From: Nitrospina sp.
GTDB taxonomy: Bacteria; Nitrospinota; Nitrospinia; Nitrospinales; VA-1
Length of the DNA stretch: 41,935 nucleotides
Assembly (NCBI GenBank): GCA_018653085.1
Contig: JABIAY010000063.1
Coordinates: forward strand, 1 to 41,935
Reading direction: 5' to 3'
Part shown: piece after piece, positions 35,620 to 41,935 of the stretch
Numbering within the stretch: position 1 is the first letter of the stretch
Layout of the letters: the number at the start of each line of letters is the position of its first letter
Translations under genes and position numbers: made by a program
The notes under the pieces: generated by a model
What the model saw: only the letters and a program-made list of their open reading frames with translations
What the model was told of the DNA's origin: nothing
Database searches by the model: none

Positions 35620-35838
35620 AGCATTCGTGCCCCGTAGGGGTAGAAGCATCTCGCTTTTGAGCTTTTTCAGCCGAGGTAACTATTTGCTAGCCAAATAAAG
35701 CTATTGCCAGTTGGGTCCAGCGTCACGCTGGCGCCTAGTGGCACCTTAGCAGGTGAGGCAGATAGCAAGAGCTCGTTGAGCCGAGAGAACGTTTGCTCGC
35801 CAGAAAAAGCTATTGCCCGTTGGCCCCACGCCTAGTGG
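35620..35838 (-). repeat. Two tandem copies of the interspersed repeat
   Basis: Read on the minus strand, the first unit (35838-35743) begins with CCACTAGGCGTGGGG, has GGGCAATAGC and CTCGGCTCAACGAGCTCTTG, and ends CACCTGCTAAGGTG. The second (35742-35620) begins CCACTAGGCGCCAGCGTGAC, has ACTGGCAATAGC, TTACCTCGGCTGA and the hairpin CCCCTACGGGG, and ends GCTAAGG. The order matches the copy after nuoN. The last codons and TAG stop of the FAD reductase gene lie inside the first unit. Confidence 0.8.
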
Positions 35839-37033
35839 AGAGAAGTCGCAATAGAAACTTCATGGAAACCACTTTTTTGGCAGGCAGGATATCTCCGATC
35901 ACGCCCACCAGAGTTTCAGCGAGCACCCGATTCGTCGAAAGCCTTTTCATCACCCCGTTACAAAAAGGTCGATTATAAATCAGCCATTGCAGAACCCGGC
36001 TCAACAAAAACTTGTCGCCAAACTCTTCCTGCCGTCTTGCGTTATAAACAGAGAGAAATTTCCTGGAAAAATTTGAGTTTTGAAATCCGGCATGAATGAC
36101 CTCCCCTGCTATTTGCGAACTTCTTAATGACAGGTAAATACCTTCTCCGGTAAACGGGTCTATGAATCCCATCGCGTCTCCGACCAGGACCAGTCCGCCA
36201 CAGGGAACCGGCTTGACCGCGAAAGCCAAAGATTCCACCGAACGCACGGGTTCCACCCGTTCCGCACCCTGAAGCATTTCACAACGGCGGCAGTTGCTCA
36301 TCAACACATTATGATAAAGCGTTTCCGCTTTCTTACCATCCAGGGCGGAACGGTCCACCACCAGCACCACATTGGCCCGGCCATTACCTACAGAAGAAAT
36401 TCCCGTATAGCCCGGTCGACTGACATGCATATAACAATAATCATCCGGCAATCGCACGCCCTGCCAATGCGCGGAAAAAGCAATCTTGCCGTTGCCTTCC
36501 TGTTTCAAATTGAATTTCCTTAAGGATACCGCGTTGCGTCCTCCGGCATCCACAACCAGTTTAGCTTGCAGGGAAAAAGAAGTTTTGTTTTCGTCCCAGC
36601 CATGAACCCCGGCAACACAATCATCATCGAAAATAAAATCCGTCACCTTATGCTGTTCAAAAACTTTCACACCGGCGTTTTGAACCTGCTTTAAAAATAA
36701 CGCGTCCAGTTGATAACGGGGCACAGACAAACTGCTCGGTCGCAAACCGGTCTCTGTGGAAACCGGATAATCAATTTCCAACTCCGCACTTTCATAAGAA
36801 GAGATCGCCACCCCTTTCAGCCGTTTGGGAGCCAACGCCTCAATGGAAGCCAGCACACCCAACCACTCAAGAATAGGGTCGGCGCCTGGACTGATAAATT
36901 CCCCACATACCTTGTCACGCGGGAATTTTGCCTGGTCACAAAGCGCAACGTCATAACCACGACGATTGAGATCGAGTGCCATGGCACAGCCTGCCGGTCC
37001 GCCGCCAATGACAACAACGTCAAAAATTTTCAT
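35810..37033 (-). CDS. FAD-dependent oxidoreductase, geranylgeranyl-reductase-like
   Basis: This 407-residue flavoprotein has the dinucleotide motif GGGPAG at 10-15, KFPRDKVCGEFISPGA in the active-site region, DAGGRNAV, and the C-terminal FAD block LVGDAMGFIDPFTGEGIYLS. It resembles the reductases and hydroxylases that act on isoprenoid or polyketide lipids. It is coupled to an upstream methyltransferase (4-base overlap), a pairing often seen in quinone, resorcinol or polyketide modification; no polyketide synthase is in the window. The final residues STRRGANGQ and the stop are encoded by a repeat copy, so the original C-terminus was probably different. Confidence 0.85.
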   Translation of the reverse strand: MKIFDVVVIGGGPAGCAMALDLNRRGYDVALCDQAKFPRDKVCGEFISPGADPILEWLGVLASIEALAPKRLKGVAISSYESAELEIDYPVSTETGLRPSSLSVPRYQLDALFLKQVQNAGVKVFEQHKVTDFIFDDDCVAGVHGWDENKTSFSLQAKLVVDAGGRNAVSLRKFNLKQEGNGKIAFSAHWQGVRLPDDYCYMHVSRPGYTGISSVGNGRANVVLVVDRSALDGKKAETLYHNVLMSNCRRCEMLQGAERVEPVRSVESLAFAVKPVPCGGLVLVGDAMGFIDPFTGEGIYLSLRSSQIAGEVIHAGFQNSNFSRKFLSVYNARRQEEFGDKFLLSRVLQWLIYNRPFCNGVMKRLSTNRVLAETLVGVIGDILPAKKVVSMKFLLRLLSTRRGANGQ

Positions 37034-37752
37034 TTTTGGGTTTTGTGTCCCACTAAAGCAATTCGGTAAGGAAAGTGGCGGTGGATTTCATAAGGGTCTA
37101 TTCCCGCTTCATGCGCCAGTTGGTGGAACTCTTTCGGAGTGAAGGCGTTCATCACTGATACAGGGGCATCAAAACGGGTCAACCGGTTGCGGGTAAAGAT
37201 CCGCGTCAGTAAAAATATGGCCGCATGCGCGATGCGGCTCCGGTGCAGATCATTGACCACCACGCCTAACCGCCCCGCCTTGTAGATGGCGCGCAAAATC
37301 ATCACCGCTTTTTCCCAACTGAAATGATGCAGGGACAAGGAGTTGACCGCCAGGTCGAATCCCTCCTCCCGAAACGGTAACGAAAGAATATCGCATTGCA
37401 CCAGTTGAATCTCGGGGAAAGAGGCGATCTCCTCACGGGCCAGTTTCAGCATCTTGGCATTGATATCAATGGCAGTGATATGGATAGGCACACGCAAACG
37501 GCGCGCCAGCTTGACGAGAGCAATCGGTTGGTCGGCAGAACCTGTGGCCGCGTCCAGCACCGTAAACGGACGCTCGGCTTTATGAGCTTTGAGAAAAGGT
37601 TCCACATGGTGGAGCAAAACCCGGTATCCGCTTAAATAGCGGTTGACCGTGGCAACGTCTTGCAGGCTGTCCCGCACCTCTTCATAGGAAGCTTCGTCCA
37701 AGTCCAGCAGTTCGTCTCTGAGGTTTCGCGGAGGCGGGCGAAAATACCTCAT
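37030..37752 (-). CDS. Class I SAM-dependent methyltransferase
   Basis: This 240-residue protein has motif I VLDAATGSADQP, motif II-like ITAIDINAKMLKLAR, and the acidic FREEGFDLAVNSLSLHHF block; a C-terminal NAFTPKEFHQLAHEAGI segment is typical of small-molecule methyltransferases. The ATG at 37752 is chosen because the reading frame upstream of it (to 37815) is made of repeat DNA. The stop overlaps the FAD reductase start by 4 bases (TCAT on the plus strand), so the two are co-translated and likely act on the same lipid or quinone-like substrate. Confidence 0.85.
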   Translation of the reverse strand: MRYFRPPPRNLRDELLDLDEASYEEVRDSLQDVATVNRYLSGYRVLLHHVEPFLKAHKAERPFTVLDAATGSADQPIALVKLARRLRVPIHITAIDINAKMLKLAREEIASFPEIQLVQCDILSLPFREEGFDLAVNSLSLHHFSWEKAVMILRAIYKAGRLGVVVNDLHRSRIAHAAIFLLTRIFTRNRLTRFDAPVSVMNAFTPKEFHQLAHEAGIDPYEIHRHFPYRIALVGHKTQK

Positions 37753-37757
37753 ACCAT

Positions 37758-37850
37758 TAGCCACCGGTAGCAGGTAGCAAAGACTCTTTGGGCCGAGACA
37801 ACTTTTTTTAGCCAATCAAAGTCACTGCACATTGGCCCCACGCCTAGTGG
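37758..37850 (-). repeat. Interspersed repeat copy between fxsA and the methyltransferase gene
   Basis: On the minus strand it begins CCACTAGGCGTGGGGCCAAT, which includes the fxsA TAG stop. AAAGTTGTCTCGGCCCAAAG, AGTCTTTGCTACCTGC and ACCGGTGGCTAATGG follow. It fills the whole gap up to the methyltransferase ATG and supplies the sequence where its ribosome binding site must lie. Confidence 0.8.
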
Positions 37851-38242
37851 TCCCTAAAAAAGAAGTACGGTTGTCCCGATTGAATTCTATTTTTAGTAAC
37901 ATTCAAAGCTATTTGTTTGAACATGCCACGGGTGAGCGGGGTCATAATAAGGAGTCCGATCACATCCGTCACCACCCCGGGGGTAATGAGGAACATACTG
38001 GCTACACCCATCACCGCGCCGTTCAGGACTTCATCGTTCGGGGCTTCCCGCGACTTGAGTTGCCTCTGCATTTTCTCAAAGACCTCTTTGCCGTGACTGC
38101 GGCTGACAACAATCCCGACCAGGAACGTGAGCATGATCAACGAAACCGTATTGAGGATGCTGATCGAATCACTGACAAATTTCAATCCGTATATCTCAAT
38201 CCCTGTGCCCAGGGCAAAAAAAGCCGTAACCGGTAAAAACAT
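37844..38242 (-). CDS. fxsA: FxsA-family membrane protein
   Basis: This 132-residue protein matches FxsA (suppressor of F exclusion): an N-terminal helix pair with GTGIEIYGLKFVSDSISILN, GIVVSRSHGKEVFEKMQRQL, then APNDEVLNGAVMGVASMFLI and TPGVVTDVIGLLIMTPLTRG. It is an inner-membrane protein whose biochemical role is not established. AAGG lies 8 bases before the ATG at 38242; an in-frame start 69 bases upstream would add a non-homologous hydrophilic tail. The TAG stop falls within a repeat copy. Confidence 0.85.
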   Translation of the reverse strand: MFLPVTAFFALGTGIEIYGLKFVSDSISILNTVSLIMLTFLVGIVVSRSHGKEVFEKMQRQLKSREAPNDEVLNGAVMGVASMFLITPGVVTDVIGLLIMTPLTRGMFKQIALNVTKNRIQSGQPYFFFRDH

Positions 38243-38337
38243 TTTATGATCCTTAATTAACAAGTTAACCCAAGTAGACTGAACTTTAACCATAGCATGG
38301 TCGGGATTCACCGGAAAGCAAAAACCATTTCATCAAA

Positions 38338-38487
38338 ATGCCACCAAATATCCGGCCGGATTCCGAACTTTTATAAAGAAACCCCGGCTCAAAATCAGGG
38401 CATTCGATGCTGGGGAATATTTATGCCGCAATGGGAAAAAATGCGGAAGCCGCAGACGAGTTTGCCAAAGCCACAAAGAGCCCATGA
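38338..38487 (+). pseudogene. Remnant of a TPR protein C-terminus
   Basis: One frame reads PPNIRPDSELL, a TAA at 38374-38376, then RNPGSKSGHS and MLGNIYAAMGKNAEAADEF, which fits a tetratricopeptide repeat well. It ends KATKSP at a TGA (38485-38487). The upstream part of the gene is missing: the fxsA 5' region lies there. No ribosome binding site precedes the ATGs. This is most likely the decayed tail of a TPR gene. The rest of the 38243-38722 gap holds a 50-bp repeat copy and nothing else I can name. Confidence 0.5.
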
Positions 38488-38549
38488 TTCACAAAAAAAC
38501 ACAAAGCCCTTAAGTGCCGGTTTATCAAAAGTTTTTACCCCCCCCCCGC

Positions 38550-38600
38550 GAATGAGAGGGGTTGCGCTCAAATGTATAAAGAGTTAGATTCCCATTGTGT
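38550..38600 (+). repeat. 50-bp repeat, copy 1, upstream of the collagen-like gene
   Basis: The shared core is AATGTATAAAGAGTTA (38571-38586), preceded by a GGGG-TTGCGCTC stretch and followed by a GATTCCCATTGTG stretch. The second copy is at 40099-40147. Each lies about 120-170 bases before a gene for a secreted protein, so it may be a shared regulatory site. Confidence 0.6.
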
Positions 38601-38722
38601 ACTGTAATCAATGCCTCTGTATTGCTTCGTTCCTCTCATATTTCTTTTGAGACGGAATGTTTTCCAAATAAAAAACAAATTTTTGGTTATCGTTAAAATT
38701 CTATTACATGGGGAGTAAAATT

Positions 38723-40027
38723 ATGCGACGCCTGCCTGTAGCCGTACCTCTATTCACGGTTCTGTTTTTCATTGTTAGCCTGACCGGCAATGTGTTGATC
38801 GCCGACCCAACTTTTTCCAGCCTTGCGTTCGCGCAGAAGGGCAAGGATAAAAAGGATGACAATGATGAAAAAAACGAACTGAAAGGCAACAAGCGATTGC
38901 GTGAAGCAGTGAGTGAACTGCAAACCACAACTGTCGATCTGCAAGATCAAATTAATACCATTGAATTGTTGGAGGGACCAAAAGGGGATACAGGGCCCGC
39001 AGGACCGACAGGTGCAACGGGACCACAAGGTGTAGTGGGAGCAACCGGACCACAAGGTGTAGCCGGTGCAACCGGACCCCAAGGTGCTACCGGATCAGCA
39101 GGGGCTGATGGTACCGATGGCGCAACAGGCGCTACCGGTCCGCAAGGACCGCAAGGTACTACCGGATCAGCTGGTGCTGATGGTGCCGATGGCGCGACAG
39201 GTGCTACCGGTCCACAAGGACCGCAAGGTGCAACGGGATCAACTGGTGCTGATGGTGCCGATGGCGCGACAGGTGCTACCGGTCCACAAGGACCGCAAGG
39301 AACTACGGGATCAGCGGGTGCTGATGGAACCGATGGTGCAACCGGTGCTACCGGGCCGCAAGGACCCCAGGGTGACACCGGTCCCGCAGGGGCTGATGGC
39401 ATAAGTGCATCCTGTTCCGTAGCGGATGATGGTAAAGGCACGGCAATCCTGACCTGTCCCGATGGGACTACCGCCAGCCTCGTGGCAAATTGGGATGGCT
39501 TTCTTGATTCAATTCTGGCCAGCGAAGCGGAAGGCGATCAGATCAACGCCTGGCTCGGCACACCGGACCAGGGTTGGTTGCTGTGCTACCGCCGTAGCAC
39601 CGATGGAACCTCTACATCAACATTTCACAGCCAATGTGATAACAAGGGCGCCACCGTCACGATAATCACCTTGACCAACGGCAAAAAAATTGGTGGATAC
39701 GCCGCTAGCCAGTGGAATCATACCGGTTATACGGGAAACAGTAGCAACTTCCTGTTTTCCCTGACCAACAACTTCAAACACATTCCACCCGGAACAAATA
39801 CAGGGCCCTACTACCAGTATAGCCATCTTAGCTTCGGCCCCACTTTTGGCGGCGGTCACGACTTTTACACCAACCTTGGCTCCAGTAGCAGCAGTACCTA
39901 TTGCAATTTTGGCTTTACCTATCAATGTCGGGTAGGGGCTTTCGGTTCCACAACCTGCCGCAATGACTTCTGTGGAGAGTACCGACCGACACTGGCTGAT
40001 GTCGAGGTCTTCTACAAGGGTAATTAA
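38723..40027 (+). CDS. Secreted collagen-like protein with C-terminal TLDc domain
   Basis: This 434-residue protein has a signal peptide (about 1-37, cleavage after AFA). A charged coiled-coil stretch follows (about 38-84), then 48 uninterrupted Gly-X-Y triplets at 85-228. Within these, residues 121-216 are four near-identical 24-residue units. A short [14 protein letters not shown] linker leads to a TLDc-like domain (about 270-432): [69 protein letters not shown] and a final DVEVFYK. Eight cysteines (231, 245, 288, 305, 394, 402, 412, 417) fit disulfides outside the cell. It likely forms a trimeric surface fibre. GGGGAG with 7-base spacing fixes the start. Confidence 0.88.
   Translation: MRRLPVAVPLFTVLFFIVSLTGNVLIADPTFSSLAFAQKGKDKKDDNDEKNELKGNKRLREAVSELQTTTVDLQDQINTIELLEGPKGDTGPAGPTGATGPQGVVGATGPQGVAGATGPQGATGSAGADGTDGATGATGPQGPQGTTGSAGADGADGATGATGPQGPQGATGSTGADGADGATGATGPQGPQGTTGSAGADGTDGATGATGPQGPQGDTGPAGADGISASCSVADDGKGTAILTCPDGTTASLVANWDGFLDSILASEAEGDQINAWLGTPDQGWLLCYRRSTDGTSTSTFHSQCDNKGATVTIITLTNGKKIGGYAASQWNHTGYTGNSSNFLFSLTNNFKHIPPGTNTGPYYQYSHLSFGPTFGGGHDFYTNLGSSSSSTYCNFGFTYQCRVGAFGSTTCRNDFCGEYRPTLADVEVFYKGN
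39083..39370 (+). repeat. Four 72-bp tandem repeats in the collagen-like gene
   Basis: Four units of 72 bp encode G[AT]TGS[AT]GADG[TA][13 protein letters not shown]. They are nearly identical at the DNA level, with GATGGCGCAACAGG/GCTACCGG blocks. The unit is a multiple of three, so gain or loss of units changes fibre length without breaking the frame. The same unit occurs in the second collagen-like gene at 41700-41935. Confidence 0.85.
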
Positions 40028-40098
40028 ATATTGAAACGTTGGGAGCGGCACCTCTTAAGGTGTGGGTCCCGACTCTCGACACTCTTTGCACCCCCCAC

Positions 40099-40147
40099 CA
40101 ATGGGGGATTGCACCCGAATGTATAAAGAGTTACATTCTCGCTGTGC
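40099..40147 (+). repeat. 50-bp repeat, copy 2, upstream of the STN-domain gene
   Basis: GGGGGATTGCACCCGAATGT begins the matching part at 40103, followed by ATAAAGAGTTACATTC and TCGCTGTGCAA. It matches copy 1 at 38550-38600 with scattered differences. It lies between the collagen-like and STN genes in a 288-base gap that has no other gene. Confidence 0.6.
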
Positions 40148-40271
40148 AAGGCATGTCAGAGTTATTGTGAGAAGTAAATAAGTGTAGCGTTAAAGGGCGA
40201 AATATCTGATGTTTTGAGGGTTGCCCACTCTGATTGCGTTGTTATTGCTTTTCTTTTCAATATTTTTTATC

Positions 40272-40277
40272 TATAAT
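40272..40277 (+). promoter_or_regulatory. Possible -10 element for the STN-domain gene
   Basis: A perfect TATAAT lies 39 bases before the ATG at 40316. No good -35 hexamer is at 16-18 bases; TTGCTT is 21 bases upstream. Confidence 0.35.
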
Positions 40278-40315
40278 CGGTTTAGGAAATATTTCTCGGT
40301 ATGTGGAGGATCGGG

Positions 40316-41074
40316 ATGAAACGTTTTATCCAGACAGGGATTGTACTTGGAGCCGGGTTTGTGCTGTGGCAGGTGTCTGCCGATGCGCGTTTTCTCGACT
40401 TGAAAAAACAGGAGCAGGCTCCGGCTCCCAGAGTGACTCCTGCTCCCGTTACACCCAATCCCACTTACAAATCCAAAACCGCACCGGATGGTATCAGCCT
40501 GCAGTTTGAGGACCTGACCCTGATTGACGTTTTAAGAAACGTTCAGGAAGAAACCGGTATTTTGTTTTCCATCGACCCGTCTCTTGAAACCGTTCCTTTC
40601 AGTGCCCGCATTCAGGCCGATGATTGGGAAACGGCGATACGCCAACTTTTAAAAGGATTCAGCCGGGTAGAAGTCTGGACAGACAATCTTGAAACCAGCC
40701 GGGTCTGGCTGTTATCAGGAGGCAAGAACGTCCAGACCGCGCAAAAAGCTAAAGCGAATACGCCTAGGCAAGCGAGGGCAGTTCCTCAACGCCGATTCCG
40801 TTCCGCTCCAGTCCCGGCTCCGGCAGTGGTTCCCGCGCCAGTAGCCAACGCTCAAATCAAAATTGAAGATCTTCCGCCGCATATCCTTTTCGAGCCGGGA
40901 GTTTTGACTTTCTTTAAATCCAAAGGCATCGCGCTTCCCGCTAACGTGAAGAACATGTTCGGTCCCAACCTGGAAGGGTTGCCGGCCAATATGCCCATCT
41001 CCCCGCATATCCTGAACGACCCGACCTTCAAAGGCTTCCTCTCATCAAAAGGAATCCAGGCCCCTAAAGCTTAA
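40316..41074 (+). CDS. Secreted STN-domain protein with duplicated C-terminal motif
   Basis: This 252-residue protein has a signal peptide (cleavage near ADA-R25) and a Pro/Ala-rich linker (35-50). An STN-like domain (secretin and TonB receptor short N-terminal) spans about 60-135, with ISLQFEDLTLIDVLRNVQEE, GILFSIDPS and WETAIRQLLKGFSRVEVW. A second Pro/Ala linker (150-178) leads to a tail with two related motifs: PHILFEPGVLTFFKSKGIAL (188-207) and PHILNDPTFKGFLSSKGIQ (230-248). No secretin barrel follows, so it is a stand-alone periplasmic STN protein. GGAGGA with 5-base spacing supports the ATG at 40316 over one at 40301. It lies between two collagen-like genes. Confidence 0.8.
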   Translation: MKRFIQTGIVLGAGFVLWQVSADARFLDLKKQEQAPAPRVTPAPVTPNPTYKSKTAPDGISLQFEDLTLIDVLRNVQEETGILFSIDPSLETVPFSARIQADDWETAIRQLLKGFSRVEVWTDNLETSRVWLLSGGKNVQTAQKAKANTPRQARAVPQRRFRSAPVPAPAVVPAPVANAQIKIEDLPPHILFEPGVLTFFKSKGIALPANVKNMFGPNLEGLPANMPISPHILNDPTFKGFLSSKGIQAPKA

Positions 41075-41281
41075 GCAAACACAGCTCCTTCTTCCTTAGA
41101 CAATGGAACTACGTCCTCTCCGATTATTAAGCAATGAAAAGGCACCACAAACCTGAGTATTCGGTGTTCCCTCAAAAAAGACTGTAAATTTTGCCCTGAA
41201 AAACTATCGGTTTTTCAAAGGTTTCCCCCCTCTTCACCAATCAGAACGGCCCGGTCTTCATACACATTGGGCGTTTTTTAG

Positions 41282-41310
41282 TTGCCAATACCTAATCAAA
41301 ACCCTATATT
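41282..41310 (+). promoter_or_regulatory. Sigma70-type promoter for the second collagen-like gene
   Basis: TTGCCA at 41282-41287 and TATATT at 41305-41310 are separated by 17 bases; each hexamer differs from consensus at one position. The leader to the ATG at 41433 would be about 115 nt. The remainder of the 41075-41432 gap holds only a small GAAAAACTATCGGTTTTTC palindrome. Confidence 0.65.
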
Positions 41311-41432
41311 CTTGGGCATATCTAAGGATATCTCATACTCCGCAGGATTCAATCCACGAAATCACGCACTCCTACTCAACGGGTTCTCAGGTCCAGCCCA
41401 ATTGTTCATCCATCGCCGGGGAGAATGGAATC

Positions 41433-41935
41433 ATGAACCGCCTTTCAGGAAATCCGGGTACCACCCTTTTATTTGCCCTCGTCTTTTTCATTGCCAGTTT
41501 AGTCACACCCGTTTTGATCGCCAACCCAACTTTTTCCAGCGTTGCATTTGCACAGAAAAAACTGAAAGGCAAAAAAGGCCTCGCTCAACAGGTTGATCAG
41601 TTGGAACAACAACTCGTCGATGAGGTAACTAACCTTCAACAGCAAATCACTACGATCGAATTGATTCCCGGTGCGGATGGAGCAACCGGACCACAAGGAC
41701 CTCAAGGTAATACCGGAGCGGCAGGCACTGATGGTCAAGATGGCGCAACAGGTGCTACCGGACCGCAGGGACCTCAGGGTACTACCGGATCAGCAGGAGC
41801 TGATGGTCAAGATGGCGCAACAGGTGCTACCGGTCCGCAGGGACCGCAAGGTACTACCGGATCAGCAGGAGCTGATGGTCAAGATGGCGCAACAGGTGCT
41901 ACCGGTCCGCAGGGACCGCAAGGTACTACCGGATC
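41433..41935 (+). CDS. Second collagen-like secreted protein (partial, runs off the window)
   Basis: The frame is open for 167 codons to the window edge. It has a signal peptide (about 1-41) ending [10 protein letters not shown], nearly identical to [10 protein letters not shown] in the first collagen-like protein. A coiled-coil-like stretch follows ([20 protein letters not shown]), then Gly-X-Y triplets from the [10 protein letters not shown] stretch onward, with a repeating 24-residue unit [27 protein letters not shown] with 9-base spacing precedes the ATG. It is a paralogue of the 38723 gene; its C-terminal domain, possibly also TLDc, is outside the window. Confidence 0.85.
   Translation, partial: MNRLSGNPGTTLLFALVFFIASLVTPVLIANPTFSSVAFAQKKLKGKKGLAQQVDQLEQQLVDEVTNLQQQITTIELIPGADGATGPQGPQGNTGAAGTDGQDGATGATGPQGPQGTTGSAGADGQDGATGATGPQGPQGTTGSAGADGQDGATGATGPQGPQGTTG

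Noticed and set aside
37753-37815. N-terminal extension of the methyltransferase
   Set aside because: These codons are repeat DNA shared with other gaps; the family-like sequence begins after the ATG at 37752.
38297-38587. 96-codon plus-strand frame beside fxsA
   Set aside because: No domain or ribosome binding site; a different frame here carries the TPR remnant instead.
39083-39370. Regularly spaced repeats resembling a CRISPR array
   Set aside because: The units are contiguous, without spacers, and are in-frame collagen codons.
38947-39441. Proline-rich 164-codon frame on the minus strand opposite the collagen repeats
   Set aside because: Direct product of the Gly-X-Y codon pattern read in reverse; the plus strand has a signal peptide and TLDc domain.

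Overview
This window is a stretch of a Gram-negative bacterial chromosome of roughly even base composition. The clues are a diderm-type lipoprotein/secretion repertoire, a proton-pumping complex I gene cluster, a TatA protein, an orphan STN-domain (secretin/TonB-type) protein, and many housekeeping genes in short operons. The gene mix (FGE-like protein, DUF115 protein, TPR proteins, HDOD protein, dNK next to panBCD) and the large number of short palindromic repeats fit a Nitrospinota/deltaproteobacteria-like lineage. That placement is inference only; no diagnostic metabolic marker is present.

Layout. 1-500: 3' end of 23S rRNA, a 5S rRNA and a strong intrinsic terminator. 650-9360: a nuo operon in the order A, C, H, I, J, K, L, M, N. 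It is driven by a good sigma70-type promoter and has no nuoB, D, E, F or G. 9.5-15.6 kb: a small unknown protein, tatA, rpe, a CLC channel/antiporter with CBS domains, an apbE lipoprotein whose N-terminus is built from palindromic repeats, and an SGNH hydrolase. 15.6-20.8 kb: a CopA-type copper ATPase, a zinc-ribbon membrane protein, an FGE-fold secreted protein lacking the catalytic cysteines, and coaBC. 21-27.3 kb: glgA, a receiver-only response regulator, a deoxynucleoside kinase, panB-panC-panD, a membrane TPR protein and an XRE-type regulator. With coaBC, the pan genes give most of the route from aspartate and ketoisovalerate to 4'-phosphopantetheine. 27.5-35.4 kb: mutL, a DUF115 protein with a TPR partner, rnd, a strongly signalled 63-residue small protein gene, tsaB with a coupled leader peptide, a DUF465 protein and an HDOD protein. 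35.4-38.3 kb: a repeat cluster, then a minus-strand run fxsA - methyltransferase - FAD reductase. 38.3-41.9 kb: a decayed TPR gene, a secreted collagen-like/TLDc protein, a secreted STN-domain protein, and a second collagen-like paralogue that runs off the window end.

Two themes stand out. First, a family of about 90-145 bp interspersed repeats sits at gene 3' ends and supplies stop codons and in one case the C-terminal residues. Other, more widespread palindromic repeat types are also scattered in gaps and have invaded apbE. Second, the right end carries a secreted collagen-TLDc / STN / collagen locus with in-frame 72-bp tandem repeats. This is the best candidate for an undescribed surface system.
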